Assembly (NCBI GenBank): GCA_013398295.1
Contig: VZSF01000897.1
Span: 19,074-83,073, forward strand
Direction: 5' to 3'
Source: Chionis minor
Lineage: Eukaryota > Chordata > Aves > Charadriiformes > Chionididae
DNA: 64,000 nt
Shown here: piece by piece, positions 51,801 to 63,800 of the stretch
Position numbering within the stretch: the first letter of the stretch is position 1
How the letters are laid out: each line of letters starts with the position of its first letter
Made by a program: the position numbers and the translations under genes
The notes under the pieces: model-generated
Databases searched by the model: none
Seen by the model: the letters and a program-made list of their open reading frames with translations, nothing else
Told to the model about the DNA's origin: nothing

Positions 51801-54800
51801 AGCCATAAGCAAAGACAGGGGAACATCCTAATGTGGTCCTTTCTGCCTGGTGACAAGGGCTGTCCCCTGCCTAAAAGAAGGGGGGACTCCAAAGGGATGG
51901 AAGATCAGGTTGCTGGACAAGAGGCAGCAGATCTCTTTACTCTTTATGTAAAATGGGGAAAGATGGTGGTCTAGTTGATGGCCAGAGCTTGTCCTCCTAT
52001 GGCAAACTTTGAGATTGCTGCATCTTGGGGGGAGAAAGGCAGCAATGCTGAGCGTGGTGATCGGAAAGCAATTTGTACAGTAACAGATGTATCCTCGGAG
52101 AGGTTTAAAAGTGGCAGAAGGTGACTAGCAACCCTGGGCTACAGTATGGAGATAACGGGCTGACCCTTGTGGAGAGTGGGCACAGGCAAACACTGATGTT
52201 CAGCACTCGTGGGAGCTCTGGGTAGATGTTTCACCCTGCAGGCAGTGTAGGAGCACTGGGATCTGGATTTCACAACTCCCTGGATCCCTGTACTGCCTGT
52301 CCTGGGCTCGCAGAGATGCTCCCACCTGGATCTAGCGCAGAATACGCTCCTTGGTGTTAAGGGAGGTAGGACGTACACGTGGCCCAGATCTCAGGCAATG
52401 CCAACCAGTGTCTCACAAGGTGAGGGTGATCAGACACTGAGGATAAGCAGAGACACAAATTTTAACTCTTTTAAAATAATTTTGGATTTATTATACTGAC
52501 AGCAAGGAGCCCTGTTGGACAGTAGTCTAATGCTGTCTCCATCTTGCAGCTCCTCTTGGCTACGTTTCCAATTTCAAGGTGATGTCCTACAGCAGCACAA
52601 GCCTGTCTCTGGTGTGGAGTGCCACGGCAGCTGCCACCAAATTCAAAGTCACCTGGAGCCCTGTGGGAGCCGGCAAAGGTGAGGATAGAAAGGGTGCCCA
52701 TTCTTGTTCCTGGCACGGACCCATGCCATGGCCATGGGAGCCATCTTTCCAAACTTCTGATCTACTGCCTGGGGTAGGAAAGAGATCTATTGAGAAACAT
52801 GTTCCTTAGCCTGTGTCTGCTGGTGATGGCTCCCTGTTTCTATTTGAGTGCTTCTATTTACAAAGATAATCCCCAAAGCTCTGAAACAGTGGTACAGCAA
52901 GGAATGGCTGTTTCCTTTGGAGGGGATGCCACCAGCCTCACTGGTGACTTACAGGCTCTTAAGTATCCCGTTTTTTTTTGCAGAAAAACAGGTTGCCAAG
53001 ACTCAGTACCTGGGCAGTAGGGTGTTGGCTTACCGGATTGACCACTTACTGCCCGACACCCTGTATAAAGTCAGTGTTCGAGCTGTCTTCAGTAAGACCG
53101 AGGGGCCGGAGGTGACTCTGACTCACCACACAGGTATGTCCTGGTGGAACAACTCTCTTTATGTTGGGAAGAAAATTCATGATCCTGTGCATTGCACGTT
53201 GATGATGGAGAGACATGAGTAGCCCTCGTAGCTGGTAGGAATAATCCGTGGCTGATCCCATGGGTGGGATTGAACATGTCCTTCTGGCATGTTAAACAAG
53301 CTTGGCATAGGTAAGTAACCCTGGATGTTTTTACACGCACCCCAGTCTTATTTATCACAGGAAGGCAGGAGCCTCTTTGCAGGCACTGCTCAGGGTCAAC
53401 TCACCAGCACGCGCTCTTGAGGTCTGCCATGCCTTGATTTATGGCTCTGCCTCTTCAGACTTGGGGTCATGGGTCCTTTCAGTGTCTTTTTCACGTGAGT
53501 TCATCTGAACCCCCGTTCCCCATGGTGTATGAAGATGCACCTGGAGGATCTGTCCTCTCTTGGCCCTCCTCCTCATGTCCCTGTGTTGTGTCACCTGTGC
53601 AGGCAGTAAGCAATGTAGATGAAGTCCTTCAGCTTAACTGCACAGTGCTCCTATCCTTGGGTTCACTAGGAAATGCAGCCTGGCATCCCTGGATAATGTC
53701 GGGGAAGTAGATATTGCATAAATACCCAAATCTTTCTTCATTCACATAGCTTAGAGCCATGAACTCTGCGTAACTTGGGCTGTTAACTTCCAACGTCTCA
53801 TCCTGGTTAATTTTTGCAGCGCCTCTTGCAGACTCCAACCCCATCCAGACCATTCAAGATGTGAGGATTACTGACACTGGCATAAATAGTTTGAAGCTGT
53901 CTTGGAGGAGGCTTCCTGGGGTAACTCATTATAAGATATCCTGGGTGCCATTCAATGGTAAGAATCCTGCTCTCTTAGTGAGGTGCGGTATGAGGACAGA
54001 GAACAAGAAACCCCAGAAAATCAAAACTTAGCTCAGCTCATTCCTGTTTCCCACAGATGATCAGGGTAGGTGGGGACTGTAACATCTATGCGAGCAGGTT
54101 GAAACCCTGTAACTGAGTTAGGTTTTAATCAAAAACAAAGATATCCGTTGGATAGACGGTATTTGGGAAGCCAGAGAAGTTGTTCCCTTCCAGCAGCATG
54201 TGATGTCTTTGTGACCAGATCTCTCACCTGCCCATGCCTCAGTTTCCCCATGTGCAACATGAACACATAATACTTCTCCCCAGTGAGGTCCTATAAGATA
54301 TGTGGGAGGAAACTGCTGTAACGATAATTGTTAAAAGCCCTTTCTATATAATACTCGAATTTTTTGAATGGCTCCTCTTAGGTGGCTTGGAAACCTCCCA
54401 GGTGGTTGCAGCAGAAACAGTCTCCTTCACAATCCCCAAACTGAAGGAGAGCACCACCTACACCATCTGCGTGTCTGCAATGATCGGGGAACAGGAGGGA
54501 AGCCCCACGCTCCTCACAGCCAAAACTTGTGAGTACAAAAGCACTGGGTGAGGACCAGAGCATCTCCACGTTATTGCTGGGGGCTCTCTCTTCCTAGGGG
54601 CTCTGGTGGGAGGTAAGGATGGAAAAAGAGCAATATTGGCTTACTACTTCTCAGGTCCCACCAGCCAGCAAGCCAGAAAACACGCATCAGTCCTTTCTTG
54701 TTATTACTAAGAAATGTTGGGACTTTGCCTGCCTTCCCCTGCCAATAATCACCATAAAATGCTATTTTTGTGACACAGTATCTTGGATAACCTCTGTAGT

Positions 54801-57800
54801 TACAATATCTCGACCATTTCCAGTAGATAAAGACAAGCATCACTCATGAGGCTGTGGCATTGTGTGACTGATGCTGCAGAATGATTGGCAGATATGGAGA
54901 TCAAGTGGTAGAGAAGATTGAGGATGTGGGGCTAACGCTGTGGTTGCAGGGAGCGCTAGCACCTGGCACAAGTGAGCAGGCAAAAGCTTTATTGCCCATC
55001 TCAACAATTCGAATTTCACAAACAGCTTAGAGAAACACCCGGTAGTCCAAGCTGAAGATCTGCCAACAGTTATTTGCTAAAACTCCACCAGTTCCCACCA
55101 GCTGAGGATCTGATCTGATTCAGCTGTCTGGAAAACCCCCAAAGTGCTGCAGGGACTCCTTCCTCTCACCAGAAACATGGTATTTTAGGAGGCAGAAGGT
55201 CTCCAAAGCTGTTTGCAGGCTAAGGTGTGTTTGCTGGCACACACATCTTTGCACCCTGGGGTAGATATCAACTGACAGATTCACCAGCAGCCGGAGCTGC
55301 GGACAAATGTAGCAGAGATGTGCTTCATGCTCACCATTTCTATGTGGGCATTTTGCCTTTGATTTCAGTGGGGCCAGGATTTGAGCCTCCCAAAGGAAGC
55401 ATCAGCTTCCTTTCAGCTCAGGCAAGCTCTCTGTGGTAGCTTCTACCCACCCTAAGCTTTCTTTCTTTATTCTCTTACAGTGGATTTACCCAAAGTGACT
55501 GAGTTCACACTGCAGGAGGCTGCAGACACCAGCGTTTTGCTGACTTGGATGGCTGTTCCTGGGGCATCCACGTACCTATTAACGTGGCGCATGTCCTCCG
55601 GTAATGGTTTTTTTTGGTGGGGGAAGGAAGGATGGTTTGTAATTTGGTCTCCTTCTGTGTGAGCTGCCCCATCACTCAAGGGGATGTGAGGGTGGAGCAT
55701 GGACGTGTCTGGCTTGCCCTGTGGTCTGTTTGATTCCATACCTGGACTCAGAGCTAGCTGATGCTGCAGACGATGCAAGAGGCAGGCTTTAAAGGGGAAA
55801 TTTCATTCCACCAGCAGCCTTAAGTAGCTGTTGTTTTCTTGGAGCATCATGACTTGTGTCTCCAAGTGCTGCCCAGTTTGACCTGGACTAAATGATGCTG
55901 TCACTGATGGCACCAACACTGTTCCTTCATTTGAACCCATCTGGACCCTGCTTAGCAGGAGAACAGAGGGTTGACCCTGAGGGCTTCCATACATCATGTT
56001 CCTTCATGTCAGCTTCTTCACTGGGGTGAAAAAGGGGGAAAAATGGAAGCTGGCCCACTGAGGAGGCTCACAAGACAACCCATTTGGCCATTGCAAAATT
56101 CTCGGGGGAAGAAGAAGGAGATGTGACAATTGCTTAGGGAAAAGCCTGCCTGCTGGTTGGCATTGTCAGTGTCTCTTCCTCTAGAGTCACTACTTGTCCA
56201 ACAGGCATAGTTGCAGTGAAGCAAAAAAAGGTTGGTTTTTGTCACCTGTACAAGCTTAATTCCTATCTGTTTAAAAGCTTTGCTATATACTAAAGAGCTT
56301 TTCAAACTTTCCCAATCATTGCTCACAATTTCTAGTGTATATTTCTTTTTCCAACTGATATGGCCTTGCAGGGTTTGCACTTTGAAAGCACCAGCTATTT
56401 TATTTTTTCCTGGAGTGGGCTAAAACATCTTTGAATATAGCAAGCTTCCTGCCATTGTTGCTTCGGCCACTGACTCTTTGCTAGGGATCAGTTCATCTTC
56501 ACAAGTCAATAAAGAAAACGAATCTGACACAATTCCCCTGCGCTCCCTGCGGTGCTTTTTGAGTTACTGGGTCATCAGCTTTAATTTTTTTTAATTCCAA
56601 GGACATTTTGGTATTGGCAGCTTAAGACTTGCAGCATATGTCACTCAGGATGAAGTCTCCTGTGGTAGCATCATTTTTTTGCTCTACGTATTATGGATAA
56701 GTGATTAGGGAACTGAACATTTGGTTCTCTAGGGTGATTTAAGTGAGCTAATTCAACTGTTCCCTTCCTGTGCCATTCTGTTAAAATATCGATCCATAAG
56801 TATTCAAAAATTACTGGTTTCAGAGTTGTCAGGGCCTCAGAAATGGATAATACCATGTCTGACAGTCCCGCTGTGCCCTCACTCGATTGATCCTTCTGAA
56901 ATAGGTTTATAACTATTGATTTAACATTCCAATCAGATGAATCTTGCCACCACATTTCAATAGTACCAACAGGATCAAATTTATGCTCATAAGTGTGTAA
57001 TTCCAATTTCTCTTGTTTAATTATCCGGGCTGCCAGCATTAGTGTATAAAGGCAATTAAGAATTTTGTCTTTTTTTTTTTTTTTTTGTGTCTCTTGGTGC
57101 CTTGATTAATTTTCTTCTCCACAACATGATTTTTTTTTTTTCTAAATGAGCACTCATTCATTACCCATTTCCCTTGCCCCCCCCCTTTTAAGGTCATTTA
57201 ATGCCCTCATCCCTGCTGGTTGACTCTAGCCGACCGCCGCTATAAAAGATTGGGTCCCTTTCTACGCAGCTTGAGGTTGTCCCAGCTGTAGACCTCCTCT
57301 ACCCAGTGTTACACAAAACCAAACCCATGTATGTCAGCAGGGCTCCCTCCGGAGCCAGCCTTCCTCTCCCATGTGACAGGAAGGACCTTGGAGAAGTTCA
57401 ACTGGATCTTGCCCTCCTCTCTCTTCTTTCTGCCTTCTCTTGACTGTTCTTGGAGCACCACAGTTATGGTTTTCTTATCCACCTCATCAATAGAAGCTCA
57501 TTTAGTCTTGCGTTTGCACCTTGAGCTTCACAGTCTCTTGTCCCTTGCAAAACTTTAGCTTCATTCTTTGTAGAAAATTGTCCCCAGCTGTTATGGTCTG
57601 AGGATCCCACAACAATTTATTGTCGTTTAGACAATTATTCTATCACCTGATGACCCCTCCCCACCTAGGAAGGGGAATCAGGAAAAAAAAAAGGAAACCC
57701 AGGGGTTGAAATATAAACAGATTTAATAGAATAAGACTAGATAATTTGCAACACTAAAGAACCAATACTGAACCTGATACCAATATAAAATATACCAGGA

Positions 57801-60800
57801 TTATACTCACCCCTTTCTATCTGTAGGAAGCCGTGTGCTCCCAGCAGTGGACAGCAAATGTCGGACACTGTGAGCGCTGTGGCCTTGGGAGGAAGGGAAG
57901 GGCTCGGAGGTCTGGCACTGGGGCAAGAAGTTCTCAGGATCTCAGCCATCAAGGGAGAGAGAGAAAACTCCTCAGCAAACTTTCTAATTTATATTGAATG
58001 TGACGTTCAGGGTATGAAATTATCCTGTTGGCCAGCTTGGGTCGAGTGCCTGTGTCTTGCTCCTCCTCATCCTCACACCTGGCAAGCTCGAAAACACTGA
58101 GACCTTGAAACCCATGCACCATAGCTGGCCATAAATTAAATATTTTCACAAATTCAGACACCAGAGTCTTCTAAAAGTGCATTTTTCCTGAGCATTAGAA
58201 GAGGTTTTACTGCCAAGTAAAATTACTGATAGAGAAATTAATCCTGTGTCACTCAAGCAAGGACACCAGCAAAGATCATCTTCTTTCTTCAAAGGCTGCA
58301 GGCTTCTTCTTGCATGTGCCTGCCAGTCTTGTGCTGGACATCCCTCCCAGGGTATAATCCAGGTGCCTTCTACCTCAGTCCACCATTGAAGTCTTCTTTC
58401 TGTCCCAGAGTACGCATGTGGTAACCACACACTATTTATCATTGTATGGAAGATCCATTATATGAAACAAAGGGGTTTTAGCGCTACACGATGGCAGAGC
58501 TGCCAAAGGGAAAGTAGCGGAACTTGCCTATTTGGGGGTCTAGGCAGCCAGGGAGAGTGGTGGGCTGCCACAGAGCTGTGTTTCAGCGGAGTTCTCACCT
58601 TGTGTTTCCTACAGCGAACCCCTTCAGATAACGTAGCATGGCATCTAAAGCATTTATTGGTTTTTTGGCTTGCCTGCCCAAAGGGAGGGGAGTAGAAGAG
58701 CTTCAGTCAAACTGCAAGAGAGATTTTTTTTTTAAAGGAGCAAAGCCCTCCTCCCAAAATTTTTTGGGGGTAATTGAGAGCATCTAATGAAAATGAAACA
58801 GATGTACACTGATTTGATTTCTTTACGTAGAAGCTAAGCTTTTTTAATTTTTTAAAGGCAAAAGGCTATTTCAGAATGAAAAGGTGCAAGTTCTACCTTG
58901 AATTGCATCAAAACTCATCATACAGTATTTCCAAAATAAGACACTTATAAAGTGTCAAAACATTATTATGACATTTTCAGAGATTTTTCCTGCCATTATT
59001 TTAGATCAAAACTATCACATTTCTTAAGTAAGTTTGATTTTACTTTTCATTAATCTTTCCATTCATTGACAAAAAAGAATCTTGTGTCTGTACATGCTGA
59101 GCACTGCAAACCATTGGTCTATCACAGAGCGCAGCCTCAGACACCACCTGGACCAAATGCCCTCTCTAAACACTTGTACAAATTCCCATTTTCTTTTCCT
59201 GTCCATGTACTCAAGATGTACCTTGTCAGATGCAAGCATTGCCTGGTTTAGGACCCGAGCATTGCAGTTTGCAAACATATCTTACCAAGAGCCTCCACAC
59301 CAAAGCCCAGGACTCATCTTGTCCCCAAGTTCCTGTTTGCCAAAGGTGGTGCCGTTACCAGATGGGATGCTACAGAAATGGGAGTTCTTTTGAGTTTGGC
59401 TCCCAGTCAACGCGTTTTTCTTCCTTTTTCACAGCTTCTCATCTTTCCCAGGAACTGTTATCAGCAGCTTCTAGATCGTATCGAGTGACAGGACTGAGAG
59501 CCAAAGAAATGTACTTGTTTTCTATAAGACCAGTCTTTGGAGGTATGGAGGGACCAGCGACAACACTACTTGGGCAAACAGGTATGAAGGCTGGAGACTC
59601 GTGTTGCAGTTTTACCTAGGTAACTTCTCTTGAGGCTACTTTCTTGGCTTCTCTACCCTTCTGATGCTTTGCTAGATAGTGGCATCATAACTAAAAGAGG
59701 TTTAAAAAAACCCCACCTTTTCTGTTTACCTCTTACAGTGGGACCTCACAGAGAGTCACCGGCACCAGTCACTCCAGTGACTTCTACAAAACTGGATATA
59801 ACAAGATCCCCGTCTATGTTTCCTAGCAACATGGGGACCACTCCTCTTCCATTGGCCACCACCACAACGCTACCATCAACCCCAGAGACACTACTATCGA
59901 CTGCTCTAGTGTCCGCGCCACTGACAGCTCTCCCTGGTCCAAGTGAGTGCGTATCCATGTGTGATTTGATGACAATATAGCAGTAGGTCAAAACCACCAG
60001 GGACCATGGTCTTCCCTGATGTCAGGAGCCAAAACTAGTCTTCGTTCACTGGGTAGTGACAGTGGCCAGTGCCAGGGAAGGGGAAGACACAAACCCCGTA
60101 AAAATGCAGTGAAGCTCACAGCACTGTCCTATGGGATGAGGGTGCTGCCTGCTCACTCACCAACACTTGGCATCACAAGAGGTATGAGTGCTTGGGTTCG
60201 TTTTGCTGCTCTGAACACAAAGAAACATGCTTCTGCTTTAGCACACCTCAGCTTACGGAGATCCTCTCTTCCCTCCACAGTCTGCGGCAAGTTCAAAGCA
60301 GACATCGGGTTCCTGGTGGACGAGTCCTCGAGTATTGGCCAGAACAACTTCAATAAAGTGAAGGATTTCCTCTTCCGGATCATTTCCTATTTCCCCAAGA
60401 TTGGGCCTGAAGGGACACAGGCAAGATTTTGTTATTCTATTTCCCAAAGGTGTTTTCCTTCCAAGTGTTCGCCTGTGATGACAGCAGTCTGCTCGCTCCG
60501 ATGCTGTGCCTCAGAAAGGCTCTAAGTGCTTTGCCTAAAGACATGCGTGTGTCCAACAAAGACATGAATAAAAGTCTCCTAGACCTCAGCTGACTCATTT
60601 GGATATATTTCCATTTCTTGGTTATCTTTCCAAGAGTGAGTCATCAGGAATAAAGTGAATCTCAGACCTGCTGAAACGCTGTTTAGGTTATGGAGCCCAG
60701 GGATATTCCCATGTGGATCCCGCTCTAGGACCCTGTTTCTGCCCACATCCAGACTGCTAATGGTTAGAGACTCATGTGGGGGCCAAGATGGGACATGGAA

Positions 60801-63800
60801 CACATGCCAGCAGCTGCGTCCTTCAGACAAGCAGAGGACCAGATCCCCAGGCCATGCTGTGAAACACCTCAAGGGCAAATAAAGCCTACAGCATTGAGCA
60901 ACAACTCAGCAAAACCAACTGGAAGATTCAGTAGATAATTTTGGGAGGTCATTTGTGTTTAATTAACGTAATACCTGAACTAGCCCTTTAAAAGGGAGAC
61001 CTGCATAGCTTACTTCCAGTTGATCAGAAAATGGGGACCATATTGCACTCCCTACTTACAGGTAGTCTTGAAGGTGTAAACACACGATGAAGTTACTCTT
61101 GGCTAACAAATAATTCTGGAGAAACAAAGACATTTGGATTTAGATGGCAATAGTATGAGGTGAGTAGCTGGCCTCCATTTGCACTCTTCTTTTCTCTGGC
61201 AGGTTGCTGTTGCGCAGTACAGCGAGGAGCCCAGGGCAGCCTTCCACTTCAACCAGCACCGGGACCGCAACAGTGCCCTGAAAGCCATCAAGGGACTGAG
61301 ATATGCTGGAGGCAACACGAAAACAGGTCTGTATGGGTGAGCTGCACACATGGGGTGGATCTTCTGGACCAAGACAGAGGCTGGAGACCAGAGATGGCAT
61401 TTGTCTGAGTGTTTTGAGTGCATTTACCTAGTTAGGAAGTTGTGGCTTCAAAATTTGAGAATAGAGGATTAAATTTAGTTTATTGCCAGGGACAGTCTTT
61501 CCAACCAGCCTGATGTCCTTTATCCATGTCCTAGTTTTACTGCTGGGTTTCGCTTCATTATTTTATAACTTTGCCTGCACTTGAGGGAGGTTTTATACTT
61601 GGTTTGGAAATAAAGCCCATAAATATTAGGTAAGAATAGTGGATGCTGAAGCATCCTTATTGCCCATTGTATGCACATTTTAATCAGCGAATTCCAACAG
61701 TTATTGCCTTGTTACCCCTAATGACAAAACAATGTGACCCATCCTATTTTCATGGTGTGTCATCACGTAAATGTCCTTTGTTGACCTCTCATACAAATAA
61801 CACAGCTCTTCATAAGCAAAGCGTCTCCAAAATTCACACATTTTTGTCTCACGTAGTTAAATGCTCAGAGACAGACAGCACTTTCCGCCTACTCACTGCC
61901 AGCAGGACAGTAGGATATACCTGTTTCCCTGAAGGTATATGAGCCATAATATTAAATTGAAGGTAGTTAGTTTTAACTTTACCCTTCTTAAATGGTCCAA
62001 TGAACGTCTTCCAGTCAGTCAGTCAGCATAAAGGGAAGCCTCGAGGCACCCACATTTGTTAATTGAAGGCTTATATACCTCATGAGTATTGGTCAATATC
62101 TCAGGGGTATTGGTCAGGAACACATTAAAATGGGACTGATCAAAATACAAGAATTTTGATGGGACTGGTTAGGGAAAGCAGGCGTGAAACTGGTCAGACT
62201 GCAAATTCCTAGGTAATCTTGCCTCTAATCCTTCTTTTTATGAAGGTTGTGTCAATAGAGGCGTTTTACCCATCATAGGAGTCTTTCCATACTGTTATGG
62301 GTCTTCTTAAGCATTTCAGTTTCAGGAAGAGTTCTTTGTGAAGCTTTCCTGGTCTTTCTAAAGAAATTTGGAAATGGGAATTCTGTGGGGATTTTCCCTA
62401 AAATCCAAAGAAAATGCTTCAAATCTCCCAAATGCATTATTTTTTGCTTTCCAAAGCTATCTGCTGAATTCAGCCCCACTCTTTCCAGCCAACCTGTTTT
62501 ACTGCTGTCCTCCCTCAAAAGACATTGCCCCATACAAGGGGCTACTATCTATTTATGGGGCTGCACCAAATGCCCTTTTTTCTCCATCTGTGGAAGGAGA
62601 GCCACAGTTCCCACCTGCACCCCTAACAGGCAGACTTGCACTATCCCTCTCTATGTTTGCCCAGGTCGTGGTATAACCTACGTGCTAAAGGAGTTATTCC
62701 AGTCCTCCAGAGGGATGAGACCAGATTTCCCCCATGTGCTGGTGCTCATGACTGATGGGCGATCCCAGGATGACGTGTTGCCACCAGCCAGAGCAGCCCA
62801 TGCTTTGGGTGAGAGTTGCCCTGTTGCATTTCCCTGAGGCGTTGGTTCTCCGTGAATTTCCAGGGTGTTGAGGGTGACACGTTTTGTGATGTGTACATTT
62901 TGAGTGCATTGCTGGCTTTCTTCACTCCTTTATCCTTTCTTCTCTCTGTTCCTAGCTTGACTGTCTTGGTTTGCTATAACTCGCATGCTGCTTCAGGTGA
63001 GTTTTTGCATGGCTACTGGAGCACCAAATCCCAGCAGAGGTTATTAACAGGAAGATTGTGATGCAGGGTTTGGAAATTCTGATCTCAAACATTTTTGCTT
63101 CCGTTGAGGGACCGATGTGTTTCAGGGATCCGCATCGTTGCTGTGGGTGTCTCTGGAGCCGACCCCATTGAGCTCAACAGCATCTTGCTGCAGCAGAACC
63201 TCCAGAACGTTTTCTACGTCAGCACTTTTGACGACTTCCCCCAGATCCTCCGAGAGCTCATAGAAGCCATTTGTTCTGACCCTCAGCCTTCAGGGACCCA
63301 GCTACCATCTGGGGAGGTGAGCTGCTTCACAGCCCTTTGAATATGAGCCAGCTTGCTTGGCGTAGGTCATGGACCAGGGCAACCTTCTTCCCTCAGCAAA
63401 CTTTTAAAGAAAAGTCAGAACAGATTTAGGACATATGGTTCAATCCTGACCTTACTTACTGTCCAACCCTTGAGATAAGGAACAAAATCTTTGAACTCAA
63501 GGGAGTGGAACTGGGGAAACCAGAAAACAGCTTTGAAAATCTTGTTGCGTAAGGCTGCTGCAGGGGCAGAGGACTTGAATATATTATAAATTCATTGTCC
63601 TTTCCGAACTCTGGTCAATGGGCCATTGGTATGGATGTGAGCTCATCTTCAGAGTATCTCCAACAGTCACATTTTATGGCAGTTTCAATGAAAAAGTCAG
63701 TGATATAAAAGTGCAGTGACCACTTGAGACCCAGCAGGTCCGAACAGTCTATGTTAGCTTCACTGGAGAAAATGAGAGTCTCCATAGTACCAGGTGGGCC

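Noticed and set aside
45994..58265. The two LTR copies as the ends of one provirus
   Set aside because: Each copy has its own target-site duplication, neither is followed by a primer-binding site or preceded by a purine tract, and in-frame FN3 exons lie between them.
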